Shown piece after piece: positions 1 to 11,923 of a DNA stretch of 64,000 bases. The notes below the pieces were generated by a model. That model saw nothing but the letters and a program-made list of their open reading frames with translations, had not been told where the DNA came from and did not search any database. Each line of letters begins with the position of its first letter. Position 1 is the first letter of the stretch. The position numbers were made by a program, and so were the translations under genes. The stretch lies in NCBI GenBank assembly GCA_022578605.1, contig MU394056.1, positions 434,001-498,000 of the forward strand. Reading direction: 5' to 3'. The stretch comes from Camillea tinctor. Taxonomy: Eukaryota > Ascomycota > Sordariomycetes > Xylariales > Xylariaceae.

Positions 1-1680
1 GTGCAGCGTCCTTTGTCAAATATGTCTTGGAATCGACCTGTAGGAGTAGAGGAGCCCGTTTGTGTACGCCCACCGCTTTTTGGAGGATCGAGTTCAAAGC
101 CACGAAGTGATAGGTGATGGGGTGGCCCAGGCGAGGCAGGGCGGAAGCAGGCACTATCGTAGGTGGTCTATCTAGAGAGGAGAACGGCCGAGACGGCCTC
201 TATGGGAGTCATAGGGAGGAAGGGTGGTGGTGATGGCCGGCTCATCGAGCCTCCTGACGGAGAGTTTCGGGAATAGGCACTCCAGGTTCACCAAACGATG
301 CCGTCGACTCCGTCTCATTGCCGATAAGACGGACATAGAGACTAGCCTAGATGTATCAAGTCGACCCACGGCACCCAGGACAACATCGAGGTTAAGCAAA
401 GTTTCAGTGCATTTCACCAGCCCAGGCGTAAAGCCCGAAAGGGGCGATCACAGGCGACCGCATGACGCAGCAGATCTCTCGCTAGAGACAACAAATGAGT
501 TTGGCACAGCAAATATCTCGCTGTGAAAAGCCCAAACAGGGACCGGGCTTGTTTGAAATGCATAGAAGAATTTTGGCAGAAAGCATCACGCGGCAGCCTG
601 CAGATGGTGCCGTCCAAGCTTACCAGGCTAGGCGGATTTTCTGATGATAGGGGAACAAAGAAATGGCCGTGGTAAGTAGATTAGACCCCCAGACAAAGAT
701 TGCTCGACTCGACACACGTGTACCCATACCTCTCAGCCTAGGAGAAGGGGGGAAAAGGGGGGGGAGGGGGGGGTGGAAGGGGTGTAAGGGAGAGACACAC
801 CTGATAACTTATGTACTGCGAAGAAGCTGTCTACTGGCCCTTTTAACAAAGAAAAGGGACGATGAATTTCACTTTGGGCTTGACCGCCGAGATGGCGACA
901 GACTCTGGTGGAGAGAACTGTGCTTAACCGTGGACCACGTATCTAGATTTCTTTTTCCCTTCTTCACATGAAAGAATTCCATTAAACCGTTCGAGAAGGG
1001 CAGAAAGTGGCTATCTGAAGGGAGTTCCCGTCGGTATGATCAGTGAGGAATGCGGAGATTGCAGCCGTCACTATACCTACCCTTGTTTTTGTTTTTTTTT
1101 TCCCTCCACGAGCTCAGATGTGTGTGTACAAGCACAAAAGATTCCGGTAGGAGACACAGAGGCGGAGCCTAAGCCAACTCTGAAAGGGCGATCGTCTATG
1201 TTCATGCTAGTCCCGGTTAGTAAAGAGACATATTTGACATATCAGATATCTCGCTCGAAGACCCTAGAAAAGGAAATGGCCAGATACGACAGAAGGGGGG
1301 TTGACATACGATAGTCGGGAATCTGTGGTGTGGACAGGCCAGCTTGAAGACCTGAAGAAGAAGAAGAAGGAACCCGATCTAGTGACCATGGCCCACGCTC
1401 TTCGAAGTAGCTCCAACAACAAATAATGATAATATTAATTATGGTAAAGGATAGGCCAGCGTGAGGTTAGTGCTCCCCCAAGCTGTTGCCCAAGCAGATA
1501 ATCCTCGAGTCATTGCCCCCCTGAGCCTGTCTTCCAGCGCGTTGTGTTTTTTGAGCGCACTAAGTTCTGCAGCCTTCCGTATGTCACCGACTTCCCAGCG
1601 GTGGGCTAATCATTCTCTCATGAATTCATGCCTACAAACGGAAATGGCAAGTGGAGATTCTGTTGACAGTGGACAAGGTG

Positions 1681-1705
1681 AAGCACGGGTTTCTTACCCG
1701 TGCTT
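1681..1705. repeat. Perfect inverted repeat (hairpin)
   Basis: The arm AAGCACGGGT is followed by a TTCTT loop and its exact reverse complement ACCCGTGCTT. It lies in spacer DNA with no gene assigned. As RNA it would form a 10-bp GC-containing stem with a 5-nt loop. Confidence 0.8.
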
Positions 1706-1960
1706 GTCAAGCCCCAAGGGGTAAGACTTGGAATTCAAGCTTATTGTGCTGTGTAATGGCTAGTGACCCAGGACCGCGTGTGCCATCTCGTGATTCTTCT
1801 CTAGGAGTAGCCGAAGGGTTTGCCCCACCAGTTCTGGTAGACGGGAAGCTTGGCCAGGTTATCCTGGTTTTCTGATCCTCTTATTTGCGTTCGCGAGGGG
1901 GACTATATAAGCAGCTACAGGGGAAATGGTAGGTGTAGAAAAAACTACATGAGAGGTTAT

Positions 1961-2028
1961 AGGAGAGAGTGAGAGAGGGAGAGGGAGAGAGGGAGAGAGG
2001 GAGAGGGGGAGAGAGAGAGAGAGAGAAC
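1961..2028. repeat. GA-rich microsatellite
   Basis: Imperfect (GA)n/(GAGG)n tract, purine-only on the plus strand, lying about 50 nt downstream of a TATATAAG sequence. It is simple sequence without coding potential. Confidence 0.85.
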
Positions 2029-3637
2029 ACCAAGCACTAGTAGATAGTATAGACTATATAGGGAGTGAGTGACCAACAATGGTCTCCCCTTATAGAGTCC
2101 TAAAACGGGCTTTGCTGAAGCAAGATGAAGGGGTTTCAGATGAGAGTACGGCTCCCTTTGTGGCACTACATACAGTGGCAGGAAAGGAAAGAACTTTTGA
2201 TGAGTGATGCTAGGTCTAGTGCAACATATACCCCTGCCAAAAGGGGGGAGACGGGTGGTATAGGGTATACAGTGCTCGGGAAATTTTTATGCCTCTTTTC
2301 AAGCTTGGGAAACACTGGCAGCATGGCGGTTGCACGAACACAAAGCGTGGACAACGGAGAATAACAGGCCAATGGGTTCTGGGGACGCCCCAGGAAAGCC
2401 ATGTGTCTTGGTATGACGAAGAAAAAGTTGTGGAAGCAGGACGGATCTTGAGTGGTCCTTGAGCGAGTAGTCTTACTTCGAAGACGAAGACGAAGACAGA
2501 TGAAGTTGAGATGTTGGTTGCGATTGCAGATTGGCAGGTTGGGGCTTTTTTTCTGTGAGTGCTGGATGTTGTTAAACTCTGGACTGTCCTTTCGAGGACA
2601 AATATCGACGATGTTGCTCTTTTGTTTTTGTCGTTACTTGTTGTGCTGTTTGAATGGGATGAAAGATACTCTAACTCTAGGAATCTGTTGACTGGTGACT
2701 TGGAACTTGGAATTGGTTAATTCAGACAATAAGTAGATTGATCATCTAAGCATGTTTCTTATTCTATCTTTGTAGAAATTTGTAAATGAAAAAAAAAGAT
2801 AATAATTATGGAGTTTATATGATAGAAACAGGTATAGATACCGTGTTGGTATATCTTACTTGATCTACTTCTGGGATTGATGTTGGTTGTATGTAGATAA
2901 GTAATGTATGTAGATAATGTAGATAATGTAGTATGCACGTCACCATCGTATCAGATAGAATGCATATCTGGGGTGATCTTTTCTATGGAACCAATCAAGA
3001 TGCAGTATTCTCTATTATTTGCATACATACAACTAATAAGTATTTCGGTAGTTGTAATCCTACAGATAGCTACATACATACACTTAAGCACTTAAGTATG
3101 TACACTGCACTAATAAAATCGTGGCTGTGCTGTGGCGCGCCTCCCAGGTATATGCCCAGGTGTGCTCTCCACTTAAATAATGTGGCGTACCTATCACCCC
3201 TCCTCCCTTCAAAGTTTATCTAGTGTAGGCTATGTAGGTACTATGTACATCAATCATGCTTAAGACTTATTTTATTAGTTCGACTAATAATAACCTAGGA
3301 ACAACAACACAAGCGCGTCTAGGTAAGTATGTAGGGGTGCATTACCACAGAAGAAAGTGCATTTGCAACTAGAGAAACGCGATTCTTCCCCCTTACACCA
3401 TTAAAAAAAAAATTAACAACCCCCCTCTCCCCCAAACTCCAAAAAAACTTTTGCGGGACCCTTACACCAAAAGACGCGACCACATTCTCTTTTTATTTTA
3501 TTTTATTTTTTTATTTTATACTTTTGGGTTGTTTACGTTACAACACATTACAACCACATACAACCACATACAACCACATTACAACAACAACACAATACAG
3601 TACAGCACAACACACCAATCACTCGTTTACTTCAATT

Positions 3638-3679
3638 CTCCTCCTCTTCCTCATCCTCTTCCTCTTCCTCATCCTCTTC

Positions 3680-3710
<31 letters not shown>

Positions 3711-3712
3711 TT
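3638..3712 (+). promoter_or_regulatory. CT-rich tract in top2 promoter/leader
   Basis: A continuous pyrimidine run built from CTT/CTC/CCT triplets lies 150-225 nt upstream of the top2 start codon. CT-rich tracts near transcription starts are common in actively expressed filamentous-fungal genes, so it probably marks the top2 core promoter or 5' leader. No TATA box is obvious between it and the ATG. Confidence 0.5.
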
Positions 3713-3863
3713 CTACACAATTCCGGTCAATTGTTATATCCGTTGTTGTTTTTCCATCAGTTGGCGCTTATTCTCGCGACCAACGATACCTCGCATTCTC
3801 CCCCTTTCCTTTCGTCGCCCTCCTTCGTTACTGTTACGTCCCTCATTTCGATCTTATTCCACC

Positions 3864-6800
3864 ATGGACTCTGATATAGAGGACTCTGTCTTTGATGACA
3901 TCGAGAACGACTCGGATGGCTACTCGCCAGAACCGGTATGCGATCACAATCCCTCTCTATACTTGATATAACACATGACATGGCTAATACCGCGTTGTCT
4001 TGCCCACCCTACAGAAACCCAAGGCAAAGAAAGCAGCCGCCAAGCCAGCCGTGAAGGCCGCGCCCAAGAAGATGGTCCAGACCACACTCAAGACCAAGGC
4101 TGCGCCCAAGAAGCGCGCAAAGCCCCAGAGCGATGATGATGACGATGCTGCCAATTCCGACTTCTCGCACACCCCACCAAGTGCGAAGAAACAGAAGAAG
4201 GCCCCTGCCAAGAAGGCCAGTGCTAGCTCGCAGCCTCTAGCCGAGATCGAGAACGACAGCATGATGCTAGATGGTGCTGCCGAGACAAAGCCCACCACCT
4301 CCAAGAAGAAGACCGCTACCGAGACATACCAGAAGCTGACCCAGCTGGAACACATCATCAAGCGACCTGACACCTACATCGGCTCGGTCGAACGCACCGA
4401 ACAGCAGATGTGGGTCTTCAACAAGGAGACCACCCAGATGGAACTACGCCCCAAAGTCGGCTATGTCCCCGGTCTCTACAAGATCTTCGACGAAATCCTC
4501 GTCAACGCCGCCGACAACAAGCAGCGAGACTCCAGCATGACCTATTTGAAGGTCACCATCAACCGCCAGGAAGGCCAGATCACCGTTGAGAACAATGGTA
4601 AAGGTATTCCCGTCGAGATTCACGAGAAGGAGAAGGTCTACATTCCCGAGCTGGTCTTTGGTCACCTGCTCGCTGGCTCCAACTTCGACGATAACGAGAA
4701 GAAAACCGTCGGTGGTCGCAACGGTTACGGAGCCAAGCTTTGCAACGTTTTCAGTACAGAGTTCACCCTCGAGTGTCAAGACTCGAAGAATGGGAAGCGA
4801 TACAAGCAGACCTGGCGGGACAACATGGGCAAGGTGGAAAAGGCCAAAATCACTAGCAGCAAGAGCGGTGATTTTGTTCGCGTCAGCTTCAAACCGGACT
4901 GGGCCAAGTTCGGCATGCCCGATGGCATCGACGACGATCTAGAGTCCTTGCTCTACCGCAGAGTTTACGACATGGCTGGCACGGTCACAGGCGTAAAGGT
5001 CTATCTCAACGATAACCACATCAAACTAGGCTTCAAGAAGTACTGTGAGCTGTACGCCAAGGCCATCGCCCGTGAGCGTGGTGAGGAGGAGGGCTCTGAT
5101 GCTTCCCCCACCGTCATTTTGGACGATTCCAAGGGCCATCCGCGCTGGGAAATTGGCTTCGCAGTCTCGGACGGCTCGTTCCAACAGGTCTCATTCGTCA
5201 ACTCCATTGCCACCACGTCAGGTGGTACTCACGTCAACTACATTGCCGACCAAATCTGCGAGTCGCTCCTGAAGGCGCTGAACAAGAAGAAGAAGGGTCA
5301 TTCTCTCAAGGCCAACCACATTCGCAACCATATCTTCATCTTCATCAACTGCCTCATCGAGAACCCGGCCTTCAACTCGCAAACGAAGGAGCAGATGACC
5401 ACCAAGATGAGCCAGTTTGGAAGCAAGTGCCCGTTGAGCGAAGGATTCCTCAAGAAGATCGGCCAGACGGACGCCATCAACAATATTATCCACTTTGCCG
5501 AGCAGAAGGCCGACAAGATGCTCGCCAAGAGCGACGGTAACAAACGTTCGAGAATTAGCAATGCGAAGCTGGTCGATGCTAACTTGGCTGGCACCAAGCA
5601 CGGTCACGAGTGTACCCTGATCCTGACTGAAGGTGACTCTGCCAAGAGTTTGGCAGTTGCTGGTCGTGCTATCTTGGATCCTGACCGTATTGGTGTCTTC
5701 CCCCTACGAGGAAAGATGCTCAATGTTCGTGACGCTAGTATCGATCAGATCACCAAGAATCAGGAAATCCAGAACATCAAGCAATTCCTAGGCCTAAAGC
5801 ATAAACAGGTTTACACCGACACCAAAGGTCTTCGGTACGGTCACCTAATGATCATGGCCGATCAGGATCACGACGGTAGTCATATCAAGGGTCTGCTCAT
5901 CAACTTCCTCCAAGTTCAGTTCCCCTCGCTGCTGAAAATTCCCGATTTCTTCCAGGAATTCATCACGCCTATCGTGAAGGTCTGGCAGGGGCCTAATCCT
6001 AAAAAGCCACAGAAGCTTCTGTCGTTTTTTACCCAGCCGCAGTACGAGGAATGGAAAGAGGCCCACAAGTCCGAGGTCAAAAGATGGCAATCTAAGTATT
6101 TCAAGGGTTTGGGTACAAGTTCAAACGAAGATGCACAGGTCTATTTCAAGGACCTGGATAATCACTTGAAGCAGTTTAGTATCATGAAGCCGGAAGAGGC
6201 CCAGCTGTTCGAGTTGGCCTTCTCGAAACATAAAGCAGACGCTCGTAAGGAATGGCTAGGCAACTTCGTGCCTGGTACCTACCTCGATCACTCGACCAAG
6301 GAAGTCACCTACGATGACTTCGTCAACAAAGAGTTGATTCTGTTCAGTATGGCAGACAACATGCGGTCTATTCCTTCCGTAGTCGACGGTCTAAAGCCGG
6401 GTCAACGTAAGGTCATCTATGCCTGCTTCAAGAGGAACCTAGTGAAGGACAAGAAGGTTGTTGAATTGGCCGGTTACGTGTCTGAACAAACCGCCTATCA
6501 TCACGGCGAAGTGTCTCTACAACAGACTATCATAGGTCTGGCGCAGAATTTTGTGGGATCCAACAACGTCAACTGCTTGGAACCCAGTGGAAATTTCGGT
6601 TCTCGACTAAAGGGCGGTGCAGATGCCGCCAGCGCTCGTTACATCCACACTCGTCTTTCTCCTTTTGCACGTCGCGTGTTTTCCCCGTTGGATGAACCTA
6701 ATCTGGATCACCAGGTTGAGGACGGGAAGAGGATCGAACCTAAGGTGTACGCTCCGATCATTCCCATGGTTCTAGCCAACGGCGCGGACGGCATTGGTAC

Positions 6801-9112
6801 GGGTTGGAGTACCTCAATTCCCAACTACCATCCCATGGATATCATCAAAAATATAAGACGCCGAATGGGGCGCTTGGATGGCGATGAGGAGAAACCTTTC
6901 CAAACAATGACTCCATGGTTCCGAGGCTGGAAGGGTACGCCACAGCCCGCTGATGCGAACCGTTATCAATTCAATGGTATCGCGTATCAGGATGAGAAGC
7001 GGCCCAACGAGGTGGTTGTGACCGAGTTGCCCGTCCGCATGTGGACTGATGACTTCAAGGCCAAACTTGAAGAGATCATCCGTGGTGAGAAGTCGCCTTC
7101 GTTCATCAAGGACTACAAGGAATTCAACGACCACCAGAATGTCCATTTTGAGATCCAGATGGATGAGAAGCACATGAGAGCGGCACTCGAGGAAGGTCTA
7201 CTTGAAAAGTTCAAATTGGTGAAGCAAGTAGCCACATCTAACCTTGTAGCATTTGATACTCGTGGTATGATCAGGAAGTATGACAAAGTCGAAGACATCC
7301 TTGAAGAATTCTACATTTACCGATTGGATATGTATGCCAAGCGCAAGGTAAGCTTGATACTATGTTCACGATATCACCAGTTCCCACAACTGACTATCAT
7401 AGGCCTACTGGCTCGGTGTATACCACGCGGACTATCGGAAGCTCAAGAATCAAGCTAGATTTATCCAAGAAATTATGGACAACAAGCTAGTGGTATCTCG
7501 CAAGAAGAAGAAGGTCATTTGTGAAGAGCTTCGTGAGCGGAAATACGAGTCATTTGTCAAAGGCGACCAAAAGGTCGTAACAGAAGATGACGAGGAAGGT
7601 GGCGTCGAGGAAGAGGAGAATGAAAGCAACGATGCCGACGGCGCACATGGCTATGATTATCTTCTTTCTGTAAGCTTCATCCCCATTTTCCCCTTGTTGC
7701 CCCGACGTTCGACTAACTTAGAACAGATGCCTATATGGTCCTTTACTCAAGAACGTCTAGATCGCCTCAAAGAGCAGATTGCCAAGAAGAAGGCGGAGCA
7801 TGATGACCTTGAGGCTCTTAGTGAGAAAGACCTGTGGTGCAAAGACCTCGATGATTTCGAAGTTGAATGGGAGAACCAGCTCAAGCTTGACGCTGAAATC
7901 ACGACCGGCATTCGTAGGATGGGTCGCCGTCAATCCAAGAAGATTGGTGCTGGACGTGGCCGTAAGGCAAAGGGTGGCGATGATGACTATGAGCCAGGCG
8001 GGAAATCAAAACCTGGGCCGAAAGCGGGTGCCAAAGCCAAGAAAGCTGAAGTTGTCGAGAAACACATACCACTGGCCTCTGCCAAGCTGGCTCAGGCTTT
8101 TGGACGACCTCAAACCGATGGGAATGATTCCGATCCGTTCTCCGAAGATGACTATGCTACCCTCAAAGGCAAATCCGTCAAGAAGGAGAAGCCAGCTGAA
8201 AAGCCAGCCGCGAAGTCAGTCAAGGAAGATGACGACGAGGACAATGAGGACAATGAGGCGCCAGCCAAGAGTCGTGGTAAACGAGCCGCAGCTACGAAGA
8301 AGAAAGCTTGGATCGTGGATGACGATTCGGACAGCGACGACGACGACAAGATGCTTGGAGATGTCGGAGCTCTGGTCAAGGGTATTGGCAACAACAATAC
8401 TGAGCAATCTGAGAACAAGACTGGCCGCCTTAGTTTGTTCGCCATGTCGCGCCCAGATAGCAGCCACGGCAATTCTACTACTACGTCTTTGAAAGTCAAA
8501 ACCAAACCATCGAAAACCTTTGACTTTGACAGCGATGACGATACCAATTATGAAATGCTTGCCAAGCCATCACCGCTCAAGAAGTCTCGTGCCGATGAAT
8601 TGGATAGCTTCCTATCTGACGATGACTTACCGGCCGTTCCCAAAACTACAAGCAAACTGAAGTCATCTACTTCGTCCGAGGAGTCGAGACCAAAGGCGGC
8701 GGCGGCAGCTCCAGCAGCCAAGAAGGTCCGAGGCCGTCCTGCAGCCGCAAAGACTACCAAGGTTAAAGAAGCTGTAGCTCCAAAGAAGGCGGCAGCATCC
8801 AAATCAACGCAGCTATCGCCAGCAGCCAAAGCCTACGCTGCGAAGAAGGGCAAGGCCAAGCCCAAGAAGAGCGTCTTCGACTTGGATGATTCAGATGAGG
8901 ACGTCGCTAAGGTGGATTCCGAAGAGGAAGAGTCTATTGCCCCGAGAGCTGCGGGTCGCTCCAGGCCAGGACGCGCAGCCGCGAATAAATCCAAGCCTGT
9001 CTACGTCGTCGACGACGATGATGATGAAGACGAGGAGGACGATGTCATGCAAGTTGACGATGACGATGATGACGAGCCAAGTGACGCGTTTGCTATGGAT
9101 GACAGCGAGTAA
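3864..9112 (+). CDS. top2: DNA topoisomerase II
   Basis: Type IIA topoisomerase: ATP-dependent passage of one duplex through a transient double-strand break, decatenating chromosomes in the nucleus. Four exons, 3864-3935, 4015-7347, 7403-7669 and 7727-9112, give 1685 residues. The ATG opens a short acidic N-terminus, followed by a Lys/Ala-rich stretch (about 25-95). Visible hallmarks: GHKL ATPase with NAADN (188-192) and the Gly-rich GGRNGYGAKL loop (from 257); Toprim EGDS with E563 and the DQDHD metal site (D640, D642, D644); the WHD/tower core with catalytic Tyr900 in SARYIHT; and YDYLLSMPIWSF spanning the last intron. From about residue 1250 the tail is Lys/Ala-rich with acidic clusters, as expected for the regulatory C-terminal domain; it is longer than in budding yeast (1428 residues in total). 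Introns are 79, 55 and 57 nt, all in phase 0. Identification is certain; exon 1 rests on the splice signals. Confidence 0.98.
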
Positions 9113-11923
9113 ACCGCCTTAGTATTGTTCTTATCGCCAGCAGACAGAAAGGGGAAGAGAGTCATGAAAAAAAGAGATGCCTTGGGAAGAAGAGGCAAAG
9201 GGGGGGAAGAAGGGCCAGGAGGCGTTTCACGGAAATAAATCATTCATGAAGTTAATGAAATTCTAGTTTGGTTTAAAAGGTGGAGGGAGAGGAAGTGATA
9301 TCTTGCGCGCCTACCTGCCTCCCAGGTACTTTGTGTGTATAGCTTATATTCTGTTTCTTGCTTCTTTTTTACATGTTTTCTCTTTCCTAATTAGTTGCTT
9401 TCTCTTTTTTTTTTCCCTCCCTGCTCCTACTCCGTTTCTTAGGGGAGATTCAGGATTAGATATACACATGAACGAGAGACGTCCTTTTTTCCTATGTTTT
9501 CGCTATGAGTGTTGTGCCCAGAGATAAATGAGTGAGTTGCTTCAATATATCGGTAATTTGGATGCTTCTGAGGCTCGAGGGCTGTGGTGTTTTTGCTAGT
9601 AGTACCTAGACTAGGTAGGTAGGTAAATTAGCTGTGCTGTGGAATCGAGAAGTATATTGAGCTCCCGAGGCTTTGTTCGTCGTGTTCTACCTAACTTAGA
9701 TCTGATTACCTAGGTATATAAACTAGTAGATTTGATCAAAACGGACCATTTGCGTCTTGTTAGTGAATCTGTATAAGTATATATCTTCTAAAATAATATC
9801 TGACGTTAGTTACGCAATACAGAACCCGATAGGGAGTCGAGTTTGGTAGGGTGATATCATTTTCTAGAAACACAGCCGCCTCCCTGTTTTCCCTCTTTCT
9901 CCAAGGATTCTTCTAGACCTTTTTCTTTTCTTTTTTGTTGTCAATCTTCGATTTCATATCATAGCCACGTTCATCCAACCCCAACCGAACACGTTCGGTC
10001 CGTGGGTGACTTCGGTGCCGTGGTATTGCGATGTTCAGTTCATTAAACAGACAGGGAGACGAGATCCTAACTTAAACCCCCCTTCTTCCATTTTTGATCT
10101 AGATTAGGGGGCGGATGGAAAAGAAGCAAGGGGAGAGATATGATGAAGTAACATAATTCATCACCACATAACGCACATACAGCTTTAGGGATTCGATAAG
10201 GAAAAGAGGGAGGGAGGGAGATACAGTTTGTTATCCGAGCTTGCTTGGCTTATTAACTGCGTGCACTGGCTCGCGCTAGGATATCTATGTAGGCTACACA
10301 CGTGGGGTTGTATCTATCTTTCCCTCTCTGGTGTTTCTGGCTCTTATCTTCATAACTTACAGGTTACCAGAGAGCGGCCAAGAAAAAAGGAGGCCTATAG
10401 TAGCACTTTCGAGTGATCTCCTGAGCTGATAGAGAAGGCTAGGTAGGTCGAATGCTCTATAGTATACTACTAATACCTACTTACCTACACATGAACATCA
10501 CTTCCAAATCATCACCCAATATGGAGGGGATATAACGCAGTAATCGTGCAATAAGGGGAGAGGAAAGGAAGGAAAGAAAGGCGGTTGGCATGCAGAGATA
10601 AAGAGATAGAAGTAAGAAATATAAGCCTATTCAGCGATACACGTCATACCACCCATCTAGAACCTTTCCCCATCCCCTATGAGGAGGACGAGGAAGGGGG
10701 GATAAAAGACAAAAACACGCAAACCCCCGAAATATGTCCAAGATAACCTTTGAATACCGTCGTCCAATTCACGGCCAAACATCTCATATCAAGGAATCTA
10801 CTACCCTAGGTCAAGCCAGGCCATCCTATCTCACTTCCCTCACCCAATCTTTCCCAACATCCACATCTGCTTACAGACCAATATCCATTACCAGCGTCCC
10901 TATCGCCCATCCGTATTCACTGTTCTCTTATATATACTCCAACCATAGTAATAACCTATAGCATAGTACCAAGCTGAAGAGAGCCTCTCTGCTTCCCCTT
11001 TTCCTATACTGTTTCCTGATTACCCTCTTCGTTTCCTCTCCCTTTCTCACTTTTCACACACCACTTACAAAAATCACCAAAAAAAAGTCATATAACCCAT
11101 CAATTTCATCCGTTTATTCCACCGCCCACAGCAAGAAATCCTTCTTCAGAGCCCTACTAGTCACCATGGGATGTAAAAGAAGACGGGGTACAGGTCACTA
11201 AAAACTCATAATTTCCATAAAAGTCATTCTCATTCATTCACTCAGCTCACTTCACTTTACTACACATCATACCCCAATCCCATCCGTCCCATCCTAGTCT
11301 CGTCTCATCTCATCTCATCTCATCTGTCTCATCGGTTCTGTTTCTTGTTTCTGTAGTCTGTTCTCATTTCCATTCCCACACTCCCCTATTCTCCCCAAGA
11401 AACCTTTCAACATCACAACTTTCATCCTCAATTATCTTCATAAAGGCACCGGAATACCTTGTTAGCCATCTTTCTTCCATCATCGGTTAAACTTGGCAAG
11501 GGAGAAGAAAAAATGACGGCGTAGTTCTGTCAATTTGTCGTTGCCCAAAATGAGAATAAACAGTTGTGTGACAACCGTAAAGAGACGAGGAAGAAAAAAC
11601 ATAAATAGGCCGTTGTCAAAATGTTCAGTTATCAGAGGAGAAACGAGGTGAAAAACTCCACAAACCCTACACCACTAGGGAGGTAACCCATTGCCATTTG
11701 CCGGAGGAAAAATAAATAAATAAAAAAGAAAGTCATCTGTTGGCCGTCGTCTTCGGTACCTATTGAGCAAACGGACCAGATTCTGTAATACTGCGTATCT
11801 TTATGCTGTTGAATCGTATCAAGTTATCGTGCCGTAGTCGGGAGTGGGGAGAATAGGATAGGTATATGTTGTATACACGTATCGAGGGGAGATAATTGTC
11901 GGATTGCCTCGTTACGCGCCCGC
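9113..11923. other. Intergenic region between convergent top2 and the reticulon gene
   Basis: About 2.8 kb with no supported gene. It holds the 3' UTRs of the two convergent genes, pyrimidine-rich runs, a short CATCT/TCTCA repeat near 11300-11330, and one ACCTAGGT palindrome near 9708. Open frames here are short and low-complexity. Confidence 0.6.
9234..9239 (+). terminator. Candidate poly(A) signal of top2
   Basis: AATAAA about 120 nt after the top2 stop codon, the only exact canonical hexamer in the first 200 nt of 3' sequence. Fungal polyadenylation signals are loose, so this is a plausible rather than proven end. Confidence 0.35.

Larger units (their letters stand above)
1..3863. other. 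Left intergenic region, no supported gene
   Basis: No reading frame here has a recognisable domain, plausible splice structure or conserved-looking composition; the longest open frames (about 100-140 codons) are low-complexity. The stretch holds a G-rich block at 747-782, a perfect 10-bp hairpin at 1681-1705, a TATATAAG box at about 1905, a GA tract at 1961-2028 and, next to top2, a CT-rich tract at 3638-3712. A non-coding transcript starting near 1935 is possible but unproven. Confidence 0.6.

Noticed and set aside
3451..3879. 142-codon frame upstream of top2
   Set aside because: Generated by the CT-rich leader (Leu/Pro/Ser runs) and overlaps the true top2 start in another frame.
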